64,000 nucleotides of DNA from Sideroxydans sp. (GTDB taxonomy: Bacteria > Pseudomonadota > Gammaproteobacteria > Burkholderiales > Gallionellaceae), in the NCBI GenBank assembly GCA_027310665.1, contig DAIDAJ010000105.1, positions 1 through 64,000 on the forward strand, in the 5' to 3' direction. Each line of letters begins with the position of its first letter. Position 1 is the stretch's first letter. Below, piece after piece: positions 25,542 to 33,968 of this stretch. The position numbers and the translations under genes are program-made. The notes below the pieces were generated by a model. The model did no database searches, was not told the DNA's origin, and was given only the letters and a program-made list of their open reading frames with translations.

Positions 25542-27389
25542 ATGACCCCATCCCTGCTCACCAATGCCGAACTGTATCGCTGCGCATTTGAGGGGATGTG
25601 CGATCCTATCCTGCTGCTCAAGGACGGCCGTTTCGTGGACTGCAACGCCGCCACCCTGAAAATGCTCGGGGGCATCACAAAATCCCAGCTCATCGATCGC
25701 ACCCCCGGCGACATCTCGCCCGCATATCAACCCGATGGCCGCACCTCCGCCGATAAAGCCGAAGCAACGATCGCGATCGCCATGAGGGAGGGCTTCCACC
25801 GCTTCGAATGGATGCATGCGCGCGCCGACGGCTCGGAGTTCCTGGTCGAGATATCGCTGACACCGATCACGGTCGGCAGCGAGGTGGTCCTGCTCACGCT
25901 CTGGCGCGACATCACCGAACGCAAACAGGCCGAGAGGTTCGAACAGTTTCGCAGCCATGTGCTGGAACTGCTGGCCGGCGATCAACCGCTCCCCGTTATT
26001 CTTGAAGCCATCGTGCGGGGAGTGGAACAGCTTGATTCCGCCATGCTTTGCACTATCCTTTTGCTGGACAAAGATGGAAAACGCCTGAAAACGGGCGCAG
26101 CCCCGAGCCTGCCCGATTTCTACAACAGGGCCATCGAGAGCGTCGAGATAGGCGTCGGCGTGGGCTCCTGCGGAACGGCTGCCTTTACCGGCGAACGCGT
26201 CATCGTCGACGACATCGCAACGCATGCTTATTGGGCTCCCTTCACGGAACTGGCGGCCCAAGCCAAATTGGGAGCCTGCTGGTCCCAGCCTATCCGCAGC
26301 TCCACCGGCCAGGTCCTGGGCACCTTCGCCATCTATCATCATGAAGCCCACAGGCCTGCGGAATCCGACCTGCACCTGATCGAGCAGACTGCGCATCTCG
26401 CCAGCATCGCCATCGAGCGCAGCGTCGCAGCCGAAAAATTGCGCGACAGCGAGGCCCACTATCGCCTGCTCACGGAAGATGCGCTGGACGTGATCTGGAA
26501 GACCGACAGCGAACTGCGCATGACCTACATCAGCCCCGCGGATGAACGGCTCAGGGGCTACAGGGCGGATGAAGTGGTGGGCCATCATGTGTTTGAATTG
26601 TTCACCGACGAGGGGATCGCAACTGCCAAGGAGATCATGCGCCAGCGGAAGGCGATTGGATCACCGGCGGCCCAGGCGGATTTCATCAATTTCGAGGCAC
26701 AGCATCGCTGCAAGGACGGCAGGACCATCTGGGGGGAGATCTTTTCCACGGCCGTATTCGACGAACAGGGCGCGATCACCGGATATCACGGCATCACCCG
26801 GGAGATCAGCAAACGCAAGCAAATGGAAGAACAAGTGCGCCAGCTGGCGTTCCATGATTCGCTCACCAACCTGCCGAACCGTCGCCTGCTATACGACCGG
26901 CTGAAGCAGTCCATGGCCGCAAGCAAGCGCAGCGGCTGCCATAACGCGGTGATGTTCCTGGACCTGGACAACTTCAAGCCGCTGAACGACGCACACGGAC
27001 ACGAGGCGGGCGATCTGCTGCTGATCATCGCGGCGGATCGCCTGAAGAGATCGGTCCGCGAAATCGACACTGTTGCGCGCTTCGGCGGCGATGAGTTCGT
27101 TGTGGTGCTCAACGAACTGGATGCAGACAGGGCCGCCTCCACGGCACTGGCCGGCAACGTTGCCGAAAAGATCCGGGCCGCCTTGTCGGCGCCCTATCTG
27201 CTGACCATCAGCAAGGACGGGAAAACGGATATCGTGGTCGAGCATCGCTGCACGGTCAGCATCGGCGTGGTGGTGTTCATCAACCACGAAGTGAACCAGG
27301 ACGACATCCTGAAGTGGGCCGACGCGACGATGTATCTGGCCAAAGAGCAAGGACGCAACATGATCTGTTTCTTCGAGGGTGAAATCTGA
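25542..27389 (+). CDS. PAS-GAF-PAS diguanylate cyclase
   Basis: 615-residue soluble sensor that should make c-di-GMP. Order: PAS at about 1-130, GAF at about 145-290 (GVGSCGTAAFTGERVIVDDI), PAS/PAC at about 300-425, and GGDEF at about 430-615. The active motif is FGGDEFVVV, and the inhibitory site R-E-I-D lies five residues before it, so feedback control is expected. There is no EAL domain and no membrane segment. The input ligand is unknown. A TATAAT-like -10 lies about 50 bases upstream. Confidence 0.94.
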   Translation: MTPSLLTNAELYRCAFEGMCDPILLLKDGRFVDCNAATLKMLGGITKSQLIDRTPGDISPAYQPDGRTSADKAEATIAIAMREGFHRFEWMHARADGSEFLVEISLTPITVGSEVVLLTLWRDITERKQAERFEQFRSHVLELLAGDQPLPVILEAIVRGVEQLDSAMLCTILLLDKDGKRLKTGAAPSLPDFYNRAIESVEIGVGVGSCGTAAFTGERVIVDDIATHAYWAPFTELAAQAKLGACWSQPIRSSTGQVLGTFAIYHHEAHRPAESDLHLIEQTAHLASIAIERSVAAEKLRDSEAHYRLLTEDALDVIWKTDSELRMTYISPADERLRGYRADEVVGHHVFELFTDEGIATAKEIMRQRKAIGSPAAQADFINFEAQHRCKDGRTIWGEIFSTAVFDEQGAITGYHGITREISKRKQMEEQVRQLAFHDSLTNLPNRRLLYDRLKQSMAASKRSGCHNAVMFLDLDNFKPLNDAHGHEAGDLLLIIAADRLKRSVREIDTVARFGGDEFVVVLNELDADRAASTALAGNVAEKIRAALSAPYLLTISKDGKTDIVVEHRCTVSIGVVVFINHEVNQDDILKWADATMYLAKEQGRNMICFFEGEI

Positions 27390-27481
27390 GCGTCTGCGCT
27401 GCATTTTTTTACTTTGCATTTAAACTCGCCACACTGACGCCCATTCCGCGTTGACCCAACCTCAACCACAAGGACGAACCC

Positions 27482-28636
27482 ATGCAGAACTTCACCTTCC
27501 ATAACCCGACACGCATCCTCTTCGGCAAGGGCCGCATCGCCGACATTGCGCGCGAGATTCCGGCCGGTGCGCGCGTGCTGATCACCTACGGCAGCGGCAG
27601 CGTCGTCAGGACCGGCACGCTCGCCGAAGTGAAGGCAGCGCTCAAGGGCTATACGGTCTTCGAGTTTTCCGGCATCGAGCCCAACCCGACCTATGAAACA
27701 CTGATGCAGGCGGTCGAACTCGCGCGTCGCGAGAAGATCGATTTCCTGCTCGCCGTCGGCGGCGGTTCGGTGATCGACGGCACCAAATTCATTGCCGCCG
27801 CCGTTCCCTTTGCGGGCGATCCCTGGGACATCCTCGCCAAGCAGGCGAAGGTCAGGAGCGCGATCCCTTTCGGCTGCGTGCTCACGCTGTCCGCGACCGG
27901 CTCCGAGATGAACAACGGCGCCGTAGTGACGCGGCGCGCCAGCGACGACAAGCTGGTCTTTCTCAGCTCGCACGTCTTCCCGCGCTTTTCCGTACTCGAT
28001 CCAGTCAAGACCTTCACCCTGCCGCCGCGCCAGGTCGCCAACGGCGTGGTCGATGCCTTCGTGCATGTGATCGAGCAATACCTCACCTACCCGGTCGACG
28101 CCAAGGTGCAGGACCGCTTTGCCGAGGGACTGCTGCTGACGCTGATCGAAGAAGGGCCGAAGGCATTGCAGGAACCGGAGAATTATTCGGTGCGCGCCAA
28201 CCTGATGTGGACCGCGACGCTGGCACTCAACGGCCTGATCGGCGCCGGCGTGCCGCAGGATTGGGCGACCCACATGCTCGGGCACGAACTCACCGTTCTG
28301 CACGGACTCGATCACGCCCAGACCCTGGCCGTGATACTCCCCGCCATGCTGCAGATGAGGCGCGAAGAAAAGCGCGAGAAATTATTGCAGTATGCCGATC
28401 GAGTCTGGGGATTGCGCGAAGGCAACGCGGATACGCGCATCGACCAGGCCATCGAGCACACCCGCCGCTTCTTCGAATCGCTGCAGGTCCCGACGCGGCT
28501 CTCGGGCTACGGCATCAGCGCCGATGCCATCCCGGCACTGGTCGCCCAATTGCAGCGGCACGGCGCGGTTGCGCTGGGCGAACATCAGGATTTCGACATC
28601 CGGCGTTCGCAGCGAGTGTACGAACTGGCTGCCTGA
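27482..28636 (+). CDS. yqhD: Iron-containing alcohol dehydrogenase, YqhD-like aldehyde reductase
   Basis: 384-residue group III alcohol dehydrogenase. It opens MQNFTFHNPTRILFGKG, as YqhD does. The dinucleotide site is GGGSVIDGTKF near residue 94, and metal ligands fall in THMLGHELTVLHGLDHAQTL near 262-281. By homology it is an NADPH-dependent reductase that clears short-chain and lipid-peroxidation aldehydes. An ACAAGGACG site precedes the ATG. Confidence 0.93.
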   Translation: MQNFTFHNPTRILFGKGRIADIAREIPAGARVLITYGSGSVVRTGTLAEVKAALKGYTVFEFSGIEPNPTYETLMQAVELARREKIDFLLAVGGGSVIDGTKFIAAAVPFAGDPWDILAKQAKVRSAIPFGCVLTLSATGSEMNNGAVVTRRASDDKLVFLSSHVFPRFSVLDPVKTFTLPPRQVANGVVDAFVHVIEQYLTYPVDAKVQDRFAEGLLLTLIEEGPKALQEPENYSVRANLMWTATLALNGLIGAGVPQDWATHMLGHELTVLHGLDHAQTLAVILPAMLQMRREEKREKLLQYADRVWGLREGNADTRIDQAIEHTRRFFESLQVPTRLSGYGISADAIPALVAQLQRHGAVALGEHQDFDIRRSQRVYELAA

Positions 28637-28683
28637 ATCTATTGATCTTTCCGTAATCGGTGACACATGATTCTGCGAGCTAC

Positions 28684-28816
28684 CGTCATTCCGGCGCAGG
28701 CCGGAATCCAGGCAGTTGACATAGCCCCACGCAGTGGGACGACACCCTCAATATGGTTTTGTCCGCTACGCGGTATTATTTGACGGGCTGGATTCCGGCC
28801 TTCGCCGGAATGACGG
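28684..28816. repeat. Long inverted repeat, ATTCCGGC family, copy 1
   Basis: A 133-base element starting CGTCATTCCGGCGCAGGCCG and ending in the complementary arm GGCCTTCGCCGGAATGACG. Each arm is itself a small hairpin (ATTCCGGC/GCCGGAAT). The interior carries CCACGCAGTGGGACG and GTCCGCTACGCGG. Related copies are at 45545-45709 and 52194-52377. The sequence after it (GTTTCGCATGTTGTCGCCAA) also resembles that after copy 2. Confidence 0.85.
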
Positions 28817-28855
28817 AGTAACAGGTTTCGCATGTTGTCGCCAATTCTGGAAACA

Positions 28856-29671
28856 TCAAGAATTCGGCACCGGCGCATATGGTTTGACCGCCTGTTCCGA
28901 CCACTCCCACAGGCGCTGCGCCAGTTCCTGATCAAGCCCCTGCACCGCTGCCGTCGCCGCGGTGCAATTGCTGAAATATCTTCCCGTCACTTTTTCCACT
29001 TCCGGTGAAGTCGCCAGACACACCGAAGTCCGCGCACCGCTCGCCGCCGAGTCCCCCTGCATGCTGAAAGCCGCATGTAACAGCTTGGTGCCGACCACGC
29101 CCGGATGCAGGCTGTTCGACGTGAGCCAGGGCGCGCGCCGCGCCAGTTCGTTCGCAAACAGCATGTTGGCCAGCTTGGAATCGGCATAAGCCTGGTAGCC
29201 GTCGAATTTTTTCCCGCCGCCCATGTCGTCAAGCGAGATATGCCCGTTCTTGTGCACCATCGAACTGACCGTGACCACGCGCGGTGCTTCCGACTTCCTC
29301 AGCAGCGGCAACAAAAGGTTGGTGAGCAGGAAATGCGCAAGATGATTCACCGCCAGCGTCATCTCGAAACCGTCGCGCGAGGTCTTGCGTTCGGTCATGT
29401 AAACCCCGGCATTGTTGATCAGAACATCCAGCCGCGGCAGGTGCGCGGACAGGTCCTGCGCCATCCGCGCCACGGCGGCCAGGTCGCCCAGATCGGCACA
29501 GGCTGTCTCCAATGGCGCATTGGGTGCAACGGCATGCACGGCATCCATGGCACTCCTCGCCTTCTTCTGGTTGCGCCCATGCAGCACCAGTTCATGTCCC
29601 TGCCGCGCCAGCGCCTTTGCGGTTTCCAGGCCGATGCCGTCGGTCGCTCCGGTGATGAGTATCGTCTTCAT
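28856..29671 (-). CDS. Short-chain dehydrogenase/reductase
   Basis: 271-residue Rossmann oxidoreductase of the retinol-dehydrogenase-like SDR group. Cofactor motif TGATDGIGLETAKAL, NNAG motif INNAGVYM, catalytic Ser in VTVSSMVHKN, and catalytic Tyr-Lys in AYADSKLANMLF. LHPGVVGTKL follows. The start at 29671 gives the standard MKTILITGATDG opening. The substrate is unknown. It ends three bases after... the repeat-bearing gap, and acyP lies just upstream in the same direction. Confidence 0.92.
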   Translation of the reverse strand: MKTILITGATDGIGLETAKALARQGHELVLHGRNQKKARSAMDAVHAVAPNAPLETACADLGDLAAVARMAQDLSAHLPRLDVLINNAGVYMTERKTSRDGFEMTLAVNHLAHFLLTNLLLPLLRKSEAPRVVTVSSMVHKNGHISLDDMGGGKKFDGYQAYADSKLANMLFANELARRAPWLTSNSLHPGVVGTKLLHAAFSMQGDSAASGARTSVCLATSPEVEKVTGRYFSNCTAATAAVQGLDQELAQRLWEWSEQAVKPYAPVPNS

Positions 29672-29673
29672 GC

Positions 29674-29964
29674 TCAATTGATGATCTCGAAATTGGTGTA
29701 ATCGCCATCCGTCGGATCGATATCGACTCGGTCCACCTGCGCCAGTTGCGGGCCGCGCTGCGCCCAGCTCACGATCGCGTCGACCGCGCCGGGATCGCCG
29801 TGCACCACGGCCTCCACCGTCCCGTTGCTGCGGTTGCGCACCCAACCGAAGATCGCCAGACGCTCCGCCTCGTGTTGCATCGACTGGCGGAAAAACACGC
29901 CCTGCACGCGGCCATGGATCACAAGGTGCAATGTTTTCGAGTTGGAAGAAGACGGGTTGGCCAT
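29674..29964 (-). CDS. acyP: Acylphosphatase
   Basis: 96-residue enzyme that hydrolyses acyl phosphates. The P-loop arginine is in GRVQGVFFRQSMQHEA near residue 26 and the catalytic Asn in VRNRSNGTVEAVV near 45. The first ten residues are a poorly conserved Ser/Asn-rich extension. Two bases separate its stop from the downstream SDR start, so the two probably share a transcript. Confidence 0.93.
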   Translation of the reverse strand: MANPSSSNSKTLHLVIHGRVQGVFFRQSMQHEAERLAIFGWVRNRSNGTVEAVVHGDPGAVDAIVSWAQRGPQLAQVDRVDIDPTDGDYTNFEIIN

Positions 29965-30100
29965 ATCGGTGCTCCTGCAATTGGGTCATCCTAGCAGCCG
30001 GCGCAGGGAATTCAAACAGCATCGGAATCATGTATTGATAATCCCGCCCTGCAGGCGCATGCTTTGAATTCGTCAACGATGGCTTCCCGAGGAGCACATC

Positions 30101-31462
30101 ATGAACAAGGTTATTGCGCTGCTGTTGTCCGGCCTGTTCTTGATCGCCGGGACGTGTCTGGCTGCATCTGCACCTGTGGTGGTCGTGCTCAACGTGGACG
30201 GCGCCATCAGTCCCGGCACTGCCGACTATGTCGTGCGCGGACTCAAATCTGCCGCAGCGGAATCGGCCCGGTTGGTCGTACTGAAGATGGACACGCCGGG
30301 CGGCTTGGATACGTCCATGCGCCAGATCATCAAGCAGATCATCGCTTCGCCGGTTCCCGTTGTTGCGTTTGTCGCGCCCGACGGCGCGAGGGCAGCAAGT
30401 GCCGGAACCTACATCCTCTATGCCAGCCATATCGCCGCGATGGCGCCCGCCACCAACCTGGGCGCGGCCACGCCCGTCATGATAGGCATCGGCGGGCTGC
30501 CGGGGTCGGGCGATCAGGCGCAAAAGGATGACAAGGCGAAACCTGCGTCGGGTGTCGCAGCCGCACCGCTTTCCGCCATGGAACACAAACTGGTCAATGA
30601 TGCTTCCGCCTACATCCGCAGCCTGGCGCAGATGCGCGGCCGCAACGTCGAGTGGGCGGAACAGGCGGTGCGGCAAGCCGTGAGCCTGACCGCCGCGGAA
30701 GCGCTGAAGCTCAAAGTCATCGACGTGATCGCAGACGACGTGCCCGACTTGCTGCGCAAACTGGACGGACACAAAGTGAAGGTGCTGAACGAAGAGCGCA
30801 CGCTGAACGTGACCGGAGCCGCCATCGTCACGCTGGAGCCGGACTGGCGGAACCGCGTGCTGTCTGCCATCGCGGATCCGAGCCTTGCTTATTTGCTGAT
30901 GCTCGCTGGCGTCCTCGGGATCTTTTTCGAATTCTCCAATCCGGGTTTCATCCTGCCGGGCGTGATCGGCGCCATCTCGCTGCTGCTCGCGCTGTTCGCA
31001 TTCCAGGTGCTGCCGGTCAACTACGTCGGGCTGGTGCTCATCCTGCTCGGTATCGCCTTCATGACGGCCGAAGCGTTCGTGCCCAGCTTCGGGATACTCG
31101 GTATCGGCGGCATCGCCTCATTCGTGTTCGGCTCCGTGATGCTGATCGATACCGATGTTTCGGGATACGGCGTTCCGTGGTCAGTGATCTTGCCGGTGGC
31201 ATTCGCCAGCGCACTGTTCATCTTCTTTGCAGTCGGCATGGCGCTCAAGGCGCGTAACCGGCCTGTCGTGAGCGGCCGGGAGGAATTGATCGGAGGTATC
31301 GGCGTAGTGCTGGAAGACTTCGACGGCAAGGACGGCTGGGCGCGGGTGCACGGAGAACGCTGGCGCATCGCAAGCAAGCAGCCCTTGAGCCAAGGACAAC
31401 GCGTCAGGGTCGTGCAGATGAACGGACTGATCCTGGAGGTGGAACCGGAAAGACAGGCATGA
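30101..31462 (+). CDS. NfeD-family membrane serine protease
   Basis: 453 residues, long-form NfeD. Signal peptide at 1-21, then a ClpP-like protease domain to about residue 235: LKMDTPGGLDTSMRQII and ARAASAGTYILYASHIA, where the second serine stretch holds the nucleophile and a later lysine completes the dyad. Four membrane segments follow (from LAYLLMLAGVLGIFFEF), then a C-terminal OB-fold from about 380. Long NfeD proteins cleave stomatin-type partners; a slipin gene lies 99 bases downstream. Confidence 0.93.
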   Translation: MNKVIALLLSGLFLIAGTCLAASAPVVVVLNVDGAISPGTADYVVRGLKSAAAESARLVVLKMDTPGGLDTSMRQIIKQIIASPVPVVAFVAPDGARAASAGTYILYASHIAAMAPATNLGAATPVMIGIGGLPGSGDQAQKDDKAKPASGVAAAPLSAMEHKLVNDASAYIRSLAQMRGRNVEWAEQAVRQAVSLTAAEALKLKVIDVIADDVPDLLRKLDGHKVKVLNEERTLNVTGAAIVTLEPDWRNRVLSAIADPSLAYLLMLAGVLGIFFEFSNPGFILPGVIGAISLLLALFAFQVLPVNYVGLVLILLGIAFMTAEAFVPSFGILGIGGIASFVFGSVMLIDTDVSGYGVPWSVILPVAFASALFIFFAVGMALKARNRPVVSGREELIGGIGVVLEDFDGKDGWARVHGERWRIASKQPLSQGQRVRVVQMNGLILEVEPERQA

Positions 31463-31484
31463 ATGATCGAGTAAACACCGAACG

Positions 31485-31512
31485 AGTCCCCTCTCTCGAA
31501 GGGAGAGGGAGA
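31485..31512. repeat. CCCTCTC/GAGAGGG inverted repeat
   Basis: CCCCTCTCTCGAAGGGAGAGGG sits between nfeD and slipin. A related CCCTCGCCCGCGCGCGGGAGAGGG block lies between parE and parC (near 35950-35975). It looks like a short dispersed palindrome rather than a terminator, as no T-run follows. Confidence 0.55.
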
Positions 31513-31561
31513 AAGGCAGATTTAATCATTTTGTTTCTGATGCTTTGATAAGGAGAATGAC

Positions 31562-32320
31562 ATGGACCTGAATTTGAGTTTCGGCGTTGTTGTGTTGCTG
31601 ATCGCGTTATTGGCGTTCTCAAGCCTGAAGATCTTTCGCGAATATGAGCGCGGTGTCGTCTTCATGCTGGGGCGTTTCTGGAAGGTCAAGGGACCGGGGC
31701 TGATCGTGATCATTCCCGGCATCCAGCAAGTGGTCAGGGTCGATCTCCGGACGATCGTGCTCGAAGTGCCGACCCAGGATGTGATCTCGCGCGACAACGT
31801 GTCGGTGAAAGTCAGCGCGGTGGTGTATCTGCGCGTCGTAGACCCCCAGCGGGCGATCATCCAGGTCGAGAACTACCTCAATGCCACCAGCCAACTGGCG
31901 CAGACCATGTTGCGCTCTGTACTGGGCAAGCACCAGCTGGACGACATGCTGGCGGAGCGGGAGAAGCTGAACAAGGACATACAGGAAGCGCTGGATGCGC
32001 AGACCGATTCATGGGGGATCAAGGTCGCCAACGTCGAGATCAAGCAGGTCGACCTGACCGAATCCATGATACGGGCCATCGCCAGGCAGGCCGAAGCGGA
32101 ACGCGAACGGCGTGCGAAAGTCATCCATGCCGAGGGCGAATTGCAGGCTTCGGAGAAGTTGTATCAGGCTGCCAAGATACTGGCGCAGGAACCGCAGGCA
32201 ATCCAGTTGCGTTACCTGGAAACCCTGACGGTGATCGGCGCAGACAAGAACACGACCATCGTATTCCCGCTGCCGATGGATCTGGTGACCCCGTTCCTGA
32301 ACAAGGAAAAACTGAAATAA
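31562..32320 (+). CDS. Slipin/stomatin-like SPFH protein
   Basis: 252 residues. One N-terminal membrane hairpin (VVVLLIALLAFSSLKIF) is followed by an SPFH domain: EYERGVVFMLGRFWKVKGPG near residue 29, then VPTQDVISRDNVSVKVSAVV, and a coiled-coil region from about 165 (AIARQAEAERERRAKVIHAE). Pairing with a long NfeD is the classic bacterial arrangement for membrane-microdomain quality control. An AAGGAG site precedes the ATG. Confidence 0.94.
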   Translation: MDLNLSFGVVVLLIALLAFSSLKIFREYERGVVFMLGRFWKVKGPGLIVIIPGIQQVVRVDLRTIVLEVPTQDVISRDNVSVKVSAVVYLRVVDPQRAIIQVENYLNATSQLAQTMLRSVLGKHQLDDMLAEREKLNKDIQEALDAQTDSWGIKVANVEIKQVDLTESMIRAIARQAEAERERRAKVIHAEGELQASEKLYQAAKILAQEPQAIQLRYLETLTVIGADKNTTIVFPLPMDLVTPFLNKEKLK

Positions 32321-32344
32321 GGCGGTGGGGCGCCCAAGCCTGTG

Positions 32345-33016
32345 CTATTGCCTGAACAGGTTCGCCTTGGGCAGCCAGAGCTTGCTTTCCTGGTCTTCCT
32401 CCGCGGCGACATAGATGCTGCTGCTGTCGGCCGGGCTGTAAAGCACAACCGCTTTCACGTCCCGTCTCCCTTTGTAGCATTTTGAAATGGCTTCTTCAAA
32501 TGACGAGACGCCCGCTTTCGCCCTGTATTTATCCAGCAGCAATTTATCGTCACCCTCGGCTGCGGGCTCGCCGGTCTTGCCGGATATCGTCGGAGCGACC
32601 TCCGCATACCGTGCCTGCTTGAACATCACGCCCAGCACAAGATTTGCATACTCGGAAAGTTCGCTGCTCTTGCACAGGTAGAACGGTTCCTGTTGCGTCG
32701 AGTAGGTGACCGCTTTCGTTCCTGCCGGACATTCGGAATCCCGGCAACTTGGCGAGATGGGTGAGACTGCCGCACTGGAGCCGGACGCCTGATCCGGGTT
32801 GGCCCCGTCATGCACAGCATTTTTTGACGACCACAGGTACACAAGAACCAGCAACAAAAGCAGAACGAGGAATCCGATTCCCGCGTACCTGAAACTCCCC
32901 TGCCCGGGACTCGCCTCTTCCTGCGTTGCACGGGGGTCTGCCTCGCCGCAATACGGGCAGGACCCGGCATTCGAGTCGATGATCTTCTTGCATCTTTTGC
33001 AGGTTATCAATGCCAT
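32345..33016 (-). CDS. Zinc-ribbon membrane-anchored protein, unknown function
   Basis: 223 residues not matched to a named family. Residues of about 4-24 form a zinc ribbon (two CxxC knuckles, CKRC and CPYC). A single membrane segment (FLVLLLLLVLVYLW) lies near residues 46-60. The remaining 160 or so residues would then lie on the far side, with cysteines in SCRDSECPAG and FYLCKSSE. The ATG at 33016 is preferred because the ribbon begins there. The C-terminal half includes a short strand-rich part, VKAVVLYSPADSSSIYVAAE. Confidence 0.6.
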   Translation of the reverse strand: MALITCKRCKKIIDSNAGSCPYCGEADPRATQEEASPGQGSFRYAGIGFLVLLLLLVLVYLWSSKNAVHDGANPDQASGSSAAVSPISPSCRDSECPAGTKAVTYSTQQEPFYLCKSSELSEYANLVLGVMFKQARYAEVAPTISGKTGEPAAEGDDKLLLDKYRAKAGVSSFEEAISKCYKGRRDVKAVVLYSPADSSSIYVAAEEDQESKLWLPKANLFRQ

Positions 33017-33402
33017 CACAATCACCCGGAGCAAACGGGTCCGAAATCCATCAGCAAAGTCTGTACACGGCTTTATAGCAAAACTTAAAGTCGCCGGTTT
33101 GAATAAATGCACGGATGGCATTGTTCAAATTTCTGTATCGGGCACAGGCCCGGTTGCCCACACAGGGGAAAAAGGAAGTCCGGTCCCGGCCAATGTTAAA
33201 ACACCGTTAAGGCGGATCAAAAAGTGCCGGTTTGTTGCGTAACATTTGGGCAAACGTGTCAACATTACTTCCCCTGAAAGCGTTTTGTGATTTGTCCTCG
33301 AGGGGAAAGTTGGCAGCGGGGCGCAGAAATTACCGAATGTGCTACATCCTGCATCGCGTGAGTTTGAAAATAGATAAAACTAATTACGAACATGGAGGAA
33401 CA
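33017..33402. other. Intergenic region, nothing clear
   Basis: 386 bases between the divergent zinc-ribbon gene and cytochrome c gene. It must hold both promoters. I see no convincing small gene, hairpin or repeat. A run of in-frame codons upstream of the cytochrome start has no ribosome site or signal sequence. Confidence 0.5.
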
Positions 33403-33768
33403 ATGAAATCTATCACCGCAAGCCTGGCAGCAACCGCAGCAATCATGGTCTCGGGCAATACGCTCGCAGTGGATATGCCGCCGCTGGCAAAAGAACTCAA
33501 TTGCGTTGCCTGCCACGCGATCGACCACAAGGTAGTCGGCCCGGCATGGCGCGACGTGGCCAACAGGTACACGGGCAAGGGCGTCACCACCTATACCTAC
33601 AGGGGCAAAGAGTATCCCCTGATCGAAGGCCTGGTGATGAAAGTATCCAAGGGCGGTTCCGGCAACTGGGGTTCCATGCCCATGCCCGCGAATGACCTGG
33701 CCGGCGCCAAGAGAGCCAAGATCGAGGAGCTGGTAAGGTTCGAGCAAAGCCTGGCCACCAAGCCATAA
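33403..33768 (+). CDS. Small periplasmic cytochrome c
   Basis: 121 residues, class I monohaem c-type cytochrome. Signal peptide to about residue 23 (ending NTLAV). The haem site is CVACH near residue 38, and the distal methionine is in GSMPMPANDLAG near residue 95. The order resembles cytochrome c-551/c-552 electron carriers. Start at 33403 after GGAGGAACA. A clear terminator follows, so it is monocistronic. Confidence 0.93.
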   Translation: MKSITASLAATAAIMVSGNTLAVDMPPLAKELNCVACHAIDHKVVGPAWRDVANRYTGKGVTTYTYRGKEYPLIEGLVMKVSKGGSGNWGSMPMPANDLAGAKRAKIEELVRFEQSLATKP

Positions 33769-33790
33769 GCTTCGATGCGCGATGCCATGA

Positions 33791-33817
33791 GGAAAGCCGG
33801 CTGATCGCCGGCTTTCC
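33791..33817 (+). terminator. Terminator after cytochrome c gene
   Basis: An 11-base stem GGAAAGCCGGC / GCCGGCTTTCC with a TGATC loop, 23 bases after the stop. The following tract is CCGTTTCC, so the U-run is weak. Confidence 0.7.
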
Positions 33818-33968
33818 CGTTTCCGGTGCACCATTGCGGTGCCGTACGCAAGCGGGTTTGGCGTGTGCCTGACTCGGCAAATCGAGACTAGGGACATCTC
33901 CCTGCCCGCAGTCCGGTAAAATGCGCCCGGCGGCAACCCTACACATGCAATGAACCATCGATCGAACA

